Shown here: positions 1 to 6,464 of the stretch, one piece after another
How the letters are laid out: each line of letters starts with the position of its first letter
How positions within the stretch are numbered: the stretch's first letter is position 1
From: a virus
Reading direction: 5' to 3' (one strand)
DNA length: 40,115 nucleotides
Virus record (IMG/VR): IMGVR_UViG_3300032235_000137
Span: 1 to 40,115 of that record
The notes under the pieces: model-generated
The model's database searches: none
What the model was told of the DNA's origin: nothing
The model's input: the letters and a program-made list of their open reading frames with translations, nothing else
Translations under genes and position numbers: made by a program

Positions 1-134
1 ACTGTACCCTTGGTTACATGGTGCGTATTAGGTAGGTACGGATTCCATTTAGTGCCGTGGATAAACTCCTCGGGGTGGCTGTCCATGCGCTCAAGCAACA
101 ACTTAATTTGGTCATGACAAAAGACTTTTAGCAT
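1..134 (-). CDS. Partial leftward gene, N-terminal 44 codons of an unknown phage protein
   Basis: The reverse strand is open from an ATG at 134-132 to the left edge, giving 44 codons beginning MLKVFCHDQIKLLLERMD; the rest lies outside the window. The ATG overlaps the end of the VRR-NUC gene by seven bases (ATGCTAA), the tight coupling seen throughout this arm, which supports it as a real downstream member of the same operon. The visible part has one predicted helix followed by a Trp/His/Pro-rich stretch with no motif I recognise. Function unknown; too little of the protein is present to assign a family. Confidence 0.6.
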   Translation of the reverse strand, partial: MLKVFCHDQIKLLLERMDSHPEEFIHGTKWNPYLPNTHHVTKGT

Positions 135-439
135 CGGTCATCGTCCTCAGTAGTCATCATCTGCTTTACAAAAATCTCAAGGGTTTTTTGGTTGTCTTCG
201 TTGATGACAAAGGTAACTCCACGAGCGTCATTGATGCGCTTGAGTTCACGGTCTTGAAGGGCTGTCGTCTTACCTTTGCCAGCCTTACATTCAATGGCTA
301 CAAAGAGTCCGTGCATACAGCAGATGATGTCAGGCACACCTGACCTTCCAAAGCCATGTGTGGCTGGGAAGAAGTGATACACATTGTATTTTTTCAGTAG
401 CTTAACCACTGAGGCTTTAACCTTGGCTTCGGGCGTCAT
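128..439 (-). CDS. VRR-NUC domain nuclease (Holliday-junction-resolvase-like)
   Basis: This 103-residue protein is essentially a single VRR-NUC domain, the small PD-(D/E)XK nuclease found in phages and as the catalytic part of FAN1. Visible signatures are the G34-V-P-D37 motif, E50-x-K52 (ECK) on the following strand and Q62 after a GKGKTTAL stretch, which together match the family's catalytic core. Phage stand-alone copies are thought to cut branched DNA during replication, recombination or packaging. It has its own promoter (473-500) about 27 nt upstream of the ATG and lies beyond a terminator (571-596), so it starts a separate transcription unit that continues off the left edge. The assignment rests on motif recognition. 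Confidence 0.85.
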   Translation of the reverse strand: MTPEAKVKASVVKLLKKYNVYHFFPATHGFGRSGVPDIICCMHGLFVAIECKAGKGKTTALQDRELKRINDARGVTFVINEDNQKTLEIFVKQMMTTEDDDRC

Positions 440-472
440 TTTGTTTTCCTAGTTAATACTTATTATTGACAC

Positions 473-500
473 AGTATAGTCCTTAGCCGTAGCTTTGCAA
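473..500 (-). promoter_or_regulatory. Sigma70-like promoter for the VRR-NUC unit
   Basis: On the reverse strand a -35 like box TTGCAA (500-495) is followed after 16 bases by TATACT (478-473). Initiation would be near 466, leaving a short leader of about 27 nt with an AGGAAAA ribosome site before the ATG at 439. It sits just downstream of a terminator and of palindromic site 1. Confidence 0.55.
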
Positions 501-539
501 GCACTTTTTAAAATATATTTTCTAGGTGCTTTCCCTAGG

Positions 540-570
540 TTCACATTTCGAAGTTGTTTCGATTTGTGAA
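540..570. promoter_or_regulatory. 31-bp two-fold symmetric site, copy 1 of 6
   Basis: Two 13-base half-sites, TTCACATTTCGAA and TTCGATTTGTGAA, face each other across a 5-base spacer. This copy lies between the leftward terminator at 571-596 and the promoter at 473-500, unlike copies 2, 3, 5 and 6, which sit in leaders just upstream of start codons. The half-site consensus over all copies is TTCAC, three A/T bases, TCGAA. It is probably a protein-binding operator (inference). Confidence 0.75.
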
Positions 571-596
571 ATAAAAAAGCCACCCGAAGGTGGCTT
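571..596 (-). terminator. Intrinsic terminator of the left early operon
   Basis: Read leftward, an 8-bp stem (AAGCCACC/GGTGGCTT) with a four-base loop is followed by a run of six T. It ends transcripts arriving from the 743-9240 block. The 24 bases 573-596 are identical to 10353-10376, the terminator of the 10393-11058 gene, so the phage uses the same terminator twice. Confidence 0.85.
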
Positions 597-742
597 AGTG
601 TAGAGAAGGCAGATTACGCTTCTACTTGCGCTTTTGGAGATGCTCGGTTTCCCGACGCTGTAAGGCTACATCATGCTAGATAACCCCACAACATTGCATA
701 GTCATTGACCAATCAAGGTAGATCGAGTCAATAATTATTATA
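597..742 (-). other. Non-coding 3' region of the left operon
   Basis: I see no start-to-stop reading frame longer than about 20 codons here. The reverse strand holds a small stem TCGG-GAAA-CCGA with a GNRA-type loop near 640-655 and an imperfect GTAGAAG/CTTCTCTAC pairing before the terminator. The stretch may simply be a structured 3' untranslated end, or a decayed gene. No tRNA fold is evident. Confidence 0.4.
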
Positions 743-1654
743 TCAACTTTCTAATTGCATATCACCTGCGACGATGTAATACATATCCTCGGCAAACCTA
801 CACCCTAGGTGTGCATACGGCTCGTCGGCTGAAATAACTTTGAACATACCTAGCTTGCTCTGTATATCATCAGGCAACAAATCAAACGACGCATACTTCT
901 TGATAGTCCTGTCCACTAACCTGAGTACTACGAGCCCACCATTAGGATAGGACTTGACCGCATACCCTGCGTTGCTCTTTAGTTGTTCGTGTAGAAACGA
1001 TGCCGTAGTAAAGTGCTCACAGTTTTTATCGTGGTTCTTGGTATCTCTGACTGACTTGAGTACGCTTGGTACTGTAATCGTAGCTTCCCCCTTAAGCCGT
1101 GCCTGATACGCAAGCATAGCTAGGTTAAGCACCTCGTTGTTAGGGTCTGTCGAGTACTGTACATAGCTTCTAGACTGATTAACCAAAGAGGACAGGTGCG
1201 ACTCTACCTTATCCCACAGCAAGCGTTGCAGTTCATCGTCTGCCCTACTAACCAATACCTTCTTCACAGTACGCAGGGCTACCTTGAAGTTCTTAGTTAG
1301 CGTAGCTTCCCGATCACCTCGTTCTTTGTTAATACGGAACGAGTGCACACCATACACAATCTCCTTGTTGCCTTGATGGTATCGCTCAGCCATAGATATT
1401 GCGCCGAGTTCCTCACCCTCTTGGAACACCTTTATCTTGTAGATGGTCGTAGTGCGTGTCTGCTTAGCTACTGTCCTGCCATTCGCATCTGTTTCATCTT
1501 TGTAGCTGTACTCCGTTTTCAAGCAGTCGTCGTCAACCTTGAAGTTACACAAGGGCTTAAGCATAGATACCTCGTGAGCAAAGTCCTCTAACCCACCCCG
1601 CAAGGGGGCTTCACGCTTGTCTACATTTATTTCTGATCTGTCTAGCACTATCAT
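743..1654 (-). CDS. Conserved-looking phage protein of unknown function, 303 aa
   Basis: A 303-residue soluble protein, mixed alpha/beta by eye, with no signal peptide or membrane segment. The N-terminal third carries a charged stretch around YSYKDETDANG and a strand-rich segment (TTTIYKIKVFQEGEELGAI). The middle is basic and helical (NFKVALRTVKKVLVSRADDELQRLLW). The C-terminal part has a GYAVKSYPNGGLVVLRL segment. I do not recognise a family. It is the last gene before the operon terminator and overlaps the preceding exported protein by four bases (ATGA), implying coupled translation. A DNA- or RNA-related early role is possible from the basic middle but is not shown. Confidence 0.7.
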   Translation of the reverse strand: MIVLDRSEINVDKREAPLRGGLEDFAHEVSMLKPLCNFKVDDDCLKTEYSYKDETDANGRTVAKQTRTTTIYKIKVFQEGEELGAISMAERYHQGNKEIVYGVHSFRINKERGDREATLTKNFKVALRTVKKVLVSRADDELQRLLWDKVESHLSSLVNQSRSYVQYSTDPNNEVLNLAMLAYQARLKGEATITVPSVLKSVRDTKNHDKNCEHFTTASFLHEQLKSNAGYAVKSYPNGGLVVLRLVDRTIKKYASFDLLPDDIQSKLGMFKVISADEPYAHLGCRFAEDMYYIVAGDMQLES

Positions 1655-1971
1655 GTTCCGTACCTATTACCTTTCTTTTTAATTACTGTGAAGTTCTCGG
1701 CTGGGTAGCGCATACGCTTTGCCCCCGACGATGTAGCCCAAACTACCACTACCGTTTCGTCCTCAATAAAGAAGCACCCTTCACTGCTATATCCTGCCGT
1801 GGTGTAGTTGTAAGCCCTGCTTAACTCTTTGTATGTCTTGCCATCATGCTTGCACACCTCGTCAGTCAGCACGATCTTGCCACCGCCCTCGTTGGGCATT
1901 GTGGCTATCGCATCTGCAAAAGCTAAAGTCGGTAACATAAATGTTACTAATGCTATGTGTTTAAGTTTCAT
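1651..1971 (-). CDS. Small exported (periplasmic) protein with signal peptide
   Basis: The first 19 residues form a classic Sec signal peptide: a basic start (MKLK), a hydrophobic core (HIALVTFMLPTLAFA) and an AFA-D signal peptidase I site after A19. The mature part is about 87 residues, has two cysteines (C40, C66) that could form a disulfide in the periplasm, and ends with a basic tail. It sits inside the leftward early block with ATGA overlaps on both sides. Early phage proteins sent to the envelope often block superinfection or alter the host surface; that role is inference from location and topology only. No lipobox is present, so it is not a lipoprotein. Confidence 0.75.
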   Translation of the reverse strand: MKLKHIALVTFMLPTLAFADAIATMPNEGGGKIVLTDEVCKHDGKTYKELSRAYNYTTAGYSSEGCFFIEDETVVVVWATSSGAKRMRYPAENFTVIKKKGNRYGT

Positions 1972-2186
1972 TTCTCTTGTGCCTTTCTTAGTATTGCTCT
2001 AGCAAAACCCATCCAATTCAATAAACCCATGCTATGCCCTAAGTTTATTGTTGCCACTTCCATTATTTCCTCATCTGTTAGTTCTTTTACTGGATGGGTA
2101 TAGAGTGGAATAAAGTCAGGGCAGTAATTCTTCTGAACATAAAACTCTTTTCCATTTGACATCCAAGCTACTGGTTCATTGTTCAT
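1968..2186 (-). CDS. Small phage protein (VAWM...LYTHP...LTDEEI family)
   Basis: A 72-residue protein built from an N-terminal EPVAWM segment, a FIPLYTHP segment and a C-terminal helix beginning LTDEEI. This layout is widespread among hypothetical proteins of tailed phages of Proteobacteria, but I know of no assigned function. The start follows a strong AAGGGGG ribosome site. Its stop overlaps the next gene's start (ATGA). The C-terminal helix GLLNWMGFARAILRKAQEK is amphipathic. Confidence is high that it is a gene and low for any role. Confidence 0.75.
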   Translation of the reverse strand: MNNEPVAWMSNGKEFYVQKNYCPDFIPLYTHPVKELTDEEIMEVATINLGHSMGLLNWMGFARAILRKAQEK

Positions 2187-2195
2187 ACCACCCCC

Positions 2196-3065
2196 TTAGA
2201 AATTAAACTTGGACAAAATCGTATCGACCTTCATCTTAACTACCTCACGAGCATTGCTGTTATCACGCAAGCTATCAAGGCTGTGATGTGCGATGGCTAA
2301 CTCGAGTTCCCTGCGTGCCTGCTCAAGCGATGGGTCTTTGGTGATGTTAAGGTGCTTAAGCATATCCACTAACTCCACTCCATTCTCTACTAGGGAGTCA
2401 CGGAATATTTTTCGTGAGCCGTCAGCGTTGTCAGTAAGCCTTTCACTCATACGAGATAAGCAATCATGTAAGCGACTCCATGCCTCACGCATAGCGTTGT
2501 TCAGCCTGTCCTGATACGCAGAGTTGCAGTTCGCAATGATCTCGGCTTTGGCTTCTTCGTTAATGTCGATACGGAAATCACCTGCCGTTGGTACAGGGAA
2601 GAAACTATATGTGAACTTGAACTTCTTGCGTAGCGCATCTTCATGTGGATACTCGTTTCTGTCGAACAGGTTGCCCAGTTGGAACGCAGCAGCACTTACT
2701 AAGCTAGGATATGCCACGATAAACTTATCGACTAGGGCTTCGTAGTTGGTTTCGAGTTCACCGAGCTGCTGTTTGTAATTCATGAAGTTACTCATGGGTA
2801 GCAGTCGTGAGCCGTTGTCAGTCCAAGGCAAGGTCTGTGAGATGTGCCATGCTCTAGCATTAGCGGCATACTTCACGATGGTATCAAGCACCCCAGTACC
2901 AGCCATGAGGTTCTTGTTTGCATTGACCACCTTGGTCTTTGCGCCGTTATCTAAGTCGACCTGCGTAGATACACGCTTGTCTAGCTTGCGTGCAGTCCAT
3001 GTGCTGATGGACATTTCGACTAGCATTGCTGATGATGCGATTGAGATACTGTTACTTGTGTTCAT
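2196..3065 (-). CDS. DUF3150-like protein, partner of the MoxR/VWA pair
   Basis: From an ATG at 3065 preceded by AAGGAGAATCAC the product is 289 residues. An upstream in-frame start would run through palindromic site 2 and the end of the RHH gene and lacks a ribosome site. The N-terminus (LVEMSISTWTARKLDKRVS) and the later ARAWH...TLPW.D.GSRLLP and AYPSLV segments resemble DUF3150 proteins, which in integrative elements are encoded beside a MoxR ATPase and a VWA protein, as here. The C-terminal half is helical, probably coiled-coil. The role is unknown; a substrate adaptor for the ATPase is a reasonable guess. Family assignment is from memory of the pattern, not a search. Confidence 0.7.
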   Translation of the reverse strand: MNTSNSISIASSAMLVEMSISTWTARKLDKRVSTQVDLDNGAKTKVVNANKNLMAGTGVLDTIVKYAANARAWHISQTLPWTDNGSRLLPMSNFMNYKQQLGELETNYEALVDKFIVAYPSLVSAAAFQLGNLFDRNEYPHEDALRKKFKFTYSFFPVPTAGDFRIDINEEAKAEIIANCNSAYQDRLNNAMREAWSRLHDCLSRMSERLTDNADGSRKIFRDSLVENGVELVDMLKHLNITKDPSLEQARRELELAIAHHSLDSLRDNSNAREVVKMKVDTILSKFNF

Positions 3066-3083
3066 GTGATTCTCCTTGATTGG

Positions 3084-3114
3084 TTCACAAATCGAAATTA
3101 TTTCGAAATGTGAT
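3084..3114. promoter_or_regulatory. 31-bp two-fold symmetric site, copy 2 of 6
   Basis: TTCACAAATCGAA and TTCGAAATGTGAT across a 5-base spacer. It lies 19 to 49 bases upstream of the DUF3150-like start and overlaps the last codons and stop of the ribbon-helix-helix gene, so protein bound here could affect both genes. Confidence 0.75.
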
Positions 3115-3250
3115 GTTGGATTAAATGTTGTATTACTTGCGAATACGATGGTGTGAACCCCCATTCCTGGGCTAGCTTAACTTTCATCTCGGTAAGCTGA
3201 GCCATTGTCTCGGGGCGGATTGATACATTTACTTTATTTGGTGTTGCCAT
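3098..3250 (-). CDS. Ribbon-helix-helix DNA-binding miniprotein, 50 aa
   Basis: A short reading frame from ATG 3250 to TAA 3098 encodes 50 residues that read as an Arc/MetJ/CopG fold: a beta strand (NKVNVSIRP), a first helix (ETMAQLTEMKVKLAQEWG), the turn FTPSYSQV and a second helix (SQVIQHLIQHHISK). Such proteins dimerise and insert the paired strands into the major groove of palindromic operators. The gene starts one base after the stop of the 3252 gene, with a GGAG site in that gene's end, and its own 3' end contains symmetric site 2. I infer that it may be the regulator reading the six sites. A single strand residue pattern (V8, S10, R12) would face DNA. Confidence 0.75.
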   Translation of the reverse strand: MATPNKVNVSIRPETMAQLTEMKVKLAQEWGFTPSYSQVIQHLIQHHISK

Positions 3251-3251
3251 T

Positions 3252-3443
3252 TCATTTCTCCAAAAATTCAAGCCATTTAGTCATAACTTCTACATCTTCA
3301 AACTTAACTCCATTTAAAACTGGGCGTTCATAAAACCCAATGCGAATGATCTGATACCGATCACCTTTCTTGTGCGCCCTATGCTCAAACTTAACCCCCT
3401 CATCACGCTCATAATTCGCAATGATTTGGTCTAGTGCATCCAT
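3252..3443 (-). CDS. Small protein of unknown function, 63 aa
   Basis: A 63-residue acidic/basic mixed protein starting MDALDQIIANYERDEGVKF after a good AAGGAGTAGAG ribosome site. The centre (RYQIIRIGFYERPVLNG) predicts two strands and the end (VEVMTKWLEFLEK) a helix. It lies two bases from the preceding gene and one base before the RHH gene, so it is translated in the same cascade. I recognise no family. Its position beside the DUF3150-like and VWA genes makes it a possible accessory member of that set. Confidence 0.65.
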   Translation of the reverse strand: MDALDQIIANYERDEGVKFEHRAHKKGDRYQIIRIGFYERPVLNGVKFEDVEVMTKWLEFLEK

Positions 3444-3445
3444 CT

Positions 3446-3736
3446 CTACTCCTTATCTAAAAAGTTTAAGCCTTTGGCAACGCAATGTGCCTCATGCTTG
3501 GTTAAGTTATCTACTACTATCGGCTTACTTCTACTACTTAATTCGTTATACAAAAGTGGTGCGTTTAACTTAGCTACTGCCTTGTACTCGTAAATAACAT
3601 CTATACCCCAAGTATTTAGGTTGTAGTTTCCATACTTCTTTGCTACCTTAATCACGCACCAATCCTTGTAGTGGGACTTGTCGACCTTATTCTCCTCGGC
3701 TTTCTTAGCCCACCACGACTTCTTGTTACTCCACAT
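3446..3736 (-). CDS. Unknown 96-aa basic protein overlapping the VWA gene
   Basis: The start chosen is the ATG at 3736 (MWSNKKSWWAKKAEEN), 11 bases inside the end of the VWA gene; a longer frame to 3817 would be a 92-base overlap with a Ser/Pro/Leu-rich, unlikely leader. The N-terminus is Trp/Lys-rich; the rest (HYKDWCVIKVAKKYGNYNLNTWGIDVIYEYKAVAKLN) looks beta-rich, and the end HEAHCVAKGLNFLDKE helical. The last 30 residues, VDNLTKHEAHCVAKGLN, resemble small domains in which a helix follows an NLT strand in many phage hypothetical proteins. No function can be assigned; translational coupling to the VWA gene suggests a shared process. Confidence 0.65.
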   Translation of the reverse strand: MWSNKKSWWAKKAEENKVDKSHYKDWCVIKVAKKYGNYNLNTWGIDVIYEYKAVAKLNAPLLYNELSSRSKPIVVDNLTKHEAHCVAKGLNFLDKE

Positions 3737-4970
3737 GGACAGTCTTACCAATAGGGGCGACAAACCTACTATTGCCTTTGATGCACCACAGCACAGGGGC
3801 TTCGATGTTCCAGTCACTCACATTCTGATGCCCGATGTAGCCGTCACTCAGCATGAGCAAACACTCAGGCTTCATGTTGTGCTTGTTCATATACTTAGGC
3901 ACGCACGCTGGTTCAGTACCACCCCCACCCGCAGGCTTCGTGCTCTCCGTCAATCCTGCCAGCTCGTTCTCCGTATATGTTTCTCTAGCAGCCACATGGG
4001 TATCCCAATAAAGCAGGTCGATTACCTCGGGCGATACTTCCTCGCAGATGGACTTCACCTCGGATAGAAACTGACTTAGTTCCTCAGTACCGATCGAGCC
4101 TGATGTGTCGATAGCGATTGTGATACCACCTACCTTCTCAGAATACGATGAGGGCATGATGAGATCGGCCGCAAGATAACGCTTATGCAGTCTGCGCCAC
4201 GAGGACTGGTCTTTGCCTTGCGTCATGGACTTGACGAACTCACGCAGGGCTTCCTTCCAATCAATCTTCGGGGTTAGCATCTCGCTGATGTTGCGATCTA
4301 CATTGCCACCCATCTTACCTACGAGGATCGAACCTTGACGCAGGGCTTGCTCGATCTCCTTGCCAGCCGCTTCCTTCTCCTCTTGGGTTGCATCCCCAGC
4401 CCCTTCCCAATCATGCTCATCGAATGTGGGAATTCCCTCGCCATCATCGGGACCGTTCCCATCACTTGGTTCTCCAGCAACAAGAATAGTTTTGCCCTTG
4501 CCGTAGTCCTCGCCCTTCTCCTCGATTAGTTTAAGGAAAACTTCTTGCGAGTCCATGCCCCGATACTTCTCATCTAAGCACCCCATCGGTTTGCCTTCTG
4601 CGTTGGTGGGCATCTCGGTATCAATGTGGTTAGGGTCATAGTCATGGATTTGTAAGTTGATTACATAGTCGCATGCAATGTTCGCAAGAATAGGATTGCG
4701 CTTGTATAGCTTCTCCCATACCACTAGGTGACGATAAGCCTTGTGCATATTCTCATGCAAGATAAGAAAGGCTAGTTGCTTGTCGTTCAAACTCTGCACG
4801 AACTCACGACCATAGCTTACATCTAAGCCGTTGGTACGAGCCGTAGGTGTTGTGTCATCTACGCTAACCTTGCCAATCATGAACAGCCCCGAGAACAATG
4901 CAAAGTTCTTGTGCTTCATTAACTGCACATGGCAACGCTCGATGCGTTGTTCTGCTGATAACTTACTCAT
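3726..4970 (-). CDS. DUF2201-type metallopeptidase-like / VWA domain protein
   Basis: The 414-residue product has two domains. The N-terminal metallopeptidase-like half carries H72-E-N-M-H76, an HExxH zinc motif in a helix (LAFLILHENMHKAYRH). After an acidic linker (about 150-200) comes a C-terminal von Willebrand A domain with a complete MIDAS: D288-T-S290-G-S292, T352 in GGGGTE and D376 in LMLSDGY. This matches the DUF2201_N plus DUF2201 (VWA-like) architecture. Such proteins work with MoxR AAA+ ATPases in chaperone or metal-insertion-like remodelling. It shares one base with the upstream membrane-peptide gene (TAATG). Both the zinc motif and the MIDAS are intact, so the protein is probably functional. 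Its substrate in the infected cell is unknown. Confidence 0.88.
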   Translation of the reverse strand: MSKLSAEQRIERCHVQLMKHKNFALFSGLFMIGKVSVDDTTPTARTNGLDVSYGREFVQSLNDKQLAFLILHENMHKAYRHLVVWEKLYKRNPILANIACDYVINLQIHDYDPNHIDTEMPTNAEGKPMGCLDEKYRGMDSQEVFLKLIEEKGEDYGKGKTILVAGEPSDGNGPDDGEGIPTFDEHDWEGAGDATQEEKEAAGKEIEQALRQGSILVGKMGGNVDRNISEMLTPKIDWKEALREFVKSMTQGKDQSSWRRLHKRYLAADLIMPSSYSEKVGGITIAIDTSGSIGTEELSQFLSEVKSICEEVSPEVIDLLYWDTHVAARETYTENELAGLTESTKPAGGGGTEPACVPKYMNKHNMKPECLLMLSDGYIGHQNVSDWNIEAPVLWCIKGNSRFVAPIGKTVHVE

Positions 4971-5101
4971 TATCTACCCCCATTAAATACTTCAAACAAT
5001 TTAAGTCCAACCCAAAGGATTAGAACTATCCCACCTAAGAACAGCCCTAGGGCGATCAACCATGCACCTATGTCCGCCATTAACATGCCTAGTTCAAACA
5101 T
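4970..5101 (-). CDS. Single-span membrane miniprotein, 43 aa
   Basis: A short frame from ATG 5101 to TAA 4970 encodes 43 residues: a short N-terminus, a hydrophobic span of about 23 residues (IGAWLIALGLFLGGIVLILWVG), then KLFEVFNGGR. Its start overlaps the upstream gene by eight bases and its stop overlaps the VWA start in TAATG, so it is fully embedded in the coupled cascade between the MoxR and VWA genes. A second Met at residue 8 could also be the start. The charge distribution (acidic before, Lys after) suggests the C-terminus is in the cytoplasm. It could tether the ATPase/VWA machinery to the membrane; that is inference. Confidence 0.65.
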   Translation of the reverse strand: MFELGMLMADIGAWLIALGLFLGGIVLILWVGLKLFEVFNGGR

Positions 5102-5303
5102 GGCCTATGTCCTTCTCTATTAAGTCGATGTTGTTACCTACTGCGTTTAATATCTCAGCCTTGCTCATACCTTCTTTTCTAGCCGTTAGAATTAAACACA
5201 TACCCAGCGCCCCCATTGCAATGTTCGGTGGCACTTCTTCTTCCATGAACATGGTCATAACTCTTATTGCTAGATCTTGTACAGGGTGTAGTGGTTTTGA
5301 CAT
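5094..5303 (-). CDS. Small helical protein of unknown function, 69 aa
   Basis: The start at 5303 is chosen because AAGGAGAAACAA precedes MSKPLHPVQDL; an earlier in-frame ATG at 5336 lies within the end of the MoxR gene. The product is 69 residues, almost entirely helical: HPVQDLAIRVMTMFMEEE, then a moderately hydrophobic IAMGALGMCLILTA, then MSKAEILNAVGNNIDLIEKD. The middle hydrophobic stretch is short and may be a buried helix rather than a membrane span. It is located between the MoxR ATPase and the membrane miniprotein. I recognise no family. Confidence 0.7.
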   Translation of the reverse strand: MSKPLHPVQDLAIRVMTMFMEEEVPPNIAMGALGMCLILTARKEGMSKAEILNAVGNNIDLIEKDIGHV

Positions 5304-5313
5304 TTGTTTCTCC

Positions 5314-6408
5314 TTAAAATAAGTATTGGTTTTCACGCATCCAAGTAACGAATGACTGGCTAGTAAAGAATAGCTTTTTCTTCTCGTCGTCCTTCATACC
5401 AGTCAAGCAGAACACAGACTGCAACTCCTTGGGTGTGCGCTTGAGATACTCAAAGAACTTACCGATGCTTTCACGATCAATCTTCTGCACCGCAGAGAAC
5501 GCTAGCAAGCACAATGCGGCTGGGCTTGTCGGCACTACGGCTGTCGATGGGCTCTTGCAAATCTCCTCCCAAGTCGGAAGACTGTCGGCTACGGCAACAT
5601 ATGACATCAAGTCACGCGCTGCGGGCGCCCCAATCGTACCTTCTAGTGCACAAAGGGTTGCGTTCTCCGTTACCAGATGACGATTGTTAATAAGATGTGA
5701 TGCTCTAGCAAGGGAACGAGGCGAAACAAAAGACTTCTGCACTTCCTTTGGGTTGAAGATGTACTTGTTACCTGCCTGACTTGGCTCGAGGTACGACCCT
5801 AGGGTGTGTGGATTCTCCTTGACCCATGCAAGAATCTCAGGTGCAACTCCGTTACGCAATGCCCAGTAACCCCATGAGTCCTCATCAACCGAGCCATCTA
5901 CATTGAACCCAGCGTGTGGTTTCTTAATATTGATTACGCTCAAACGATTTCTTGAATGGCTCATCATATTGTCGCCCACTCCGTCGGTGGTGTAGTTACC
6001 AGCAGTAATCACAATGGTATCGGGATGCAGAGGGATACCCATGATCTGCCGTGGCTCGTTCAGCATGGGGTGTAGCATATTCTTAACTGACTGATGCCCC
6101 TTGGTGAACTCGTCGGCAAAGATAACGAGTGGCTCGTTCAGATGGAAACCCCATTGCTCGTTCGGATATATCTTGGTGGTCTTGGTTGTGTGGTCAGGAA
6201 TCGGAATACCCAGCTCGCCCAGTTCCACATTAGGCACATCGATATAGATACCCTTGAACCCTGTACGCTCTACGATATTCTTGAACATAGAAGTCTTGCC
6301 GACCCCAGGCTCACCCATGAGGTGAAAGGTTGAACCCGAGCCCATTGCGACAATCATGTCCTCAGCTTCTTTGAGGGTTGCATTACGGTTTAATAATACT
6401 TCTGACAT
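5314..6408 (-). CDS. MoxR-like AAA+ ATPase
   Basis: A 364-residue single-module AAA+ ATPase. The Walker A motif is G32-E-P-G-V-G-K-T (32-39), the Walker B LVIFADE ends at E100, sensor 1 is the Asn of TAGNYTT (about 138), and the segment DNMMSHSRNRL (146-156) supplies arginine-finger candidates; HPMLNE after Walker B is typical of the MoxR branch. MoxR proteins form hexamers that remodel protein targets together with VWA-domain partners, encoded here four genes downstream in the same operon along with a DUF3150-like protein. The start follows AAGGAGAATTAA, and symmetric site 3 lies just upstream, so this module may be regulated as a unit. The substrate is unknown. Confidence 0.88.
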   Translation of the reverse strand: MSEVLLNRNATLKEAEDMIVAMGSGSTFHLMGEPGVGKTSMFKNIVERTGFKGIYIDVPNVELGELGIPIPDHTTKTTKIYPNEQWGFHLNEPLVIFADEFTKGHQSVKNMLHPMLNEPRQIMGIPLHPDTIVITAGNYTTDGVGDNMMSHSRNRLSVINIKKPHAGFNVDGSVDEDSWGYWALRNGVAPEILAWVKENPHTLGSYLEPSQAGNKYIFNPKEVQKSFVSPRSLARASHLINNRHLVTENATLCALEGTIGAPAARDLMSYVAVADSLPTWEEICKSPSTAVVPTSPAALCLLAFSAVQKIDRESIGKFFEYLKRTPKELQSVFCLTGMKDDEKKKLFFTSQSFVTWMRENQYLF

Positions 6409-6433
6409 TTAATTCTCCTTGATTGGTTGTTGA

Positions 6434-6464
6434 TTCACTTATCGAAACCATTTCGATTTGTGAT
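6434..6464. promoter_or_regulatory. 31-bp two-fold symmetric site, copy 3 of 6
   Basis: TTCACTTATCGAA and TTCGATTTGTGAT across a 5-base spacer. It fills the gap between the end of the 6465 gene and the ribosome site of the MoxR ATPase. The A/T bases in the two arms do not pair (T opposite T), which favours a DNA-protein site over an RNA hairpin. Confidence 0.75.

Noticed and set aside
465-493. Rightward TTGACA near 465-471 as a promoter
   Set aside because: No acceptable -10 box follows at the right distance and there is no rightward gene; the leftward promoter at 473-500 explains the region.
597-742. Possible tRNA or small coding frame in the 3' region of the left operon
   Set aside because: No cloverleaf can be drawn and frames are interrupted within about 20 codons; only small stems are visible.
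3066-3164. Longer N-terminus for the DUF3150-like gene
   Set aside because: It would run through symmetric site 2 and the RHH gene's end, has no ribosome site, and the ATG at 3065 has a strong one.
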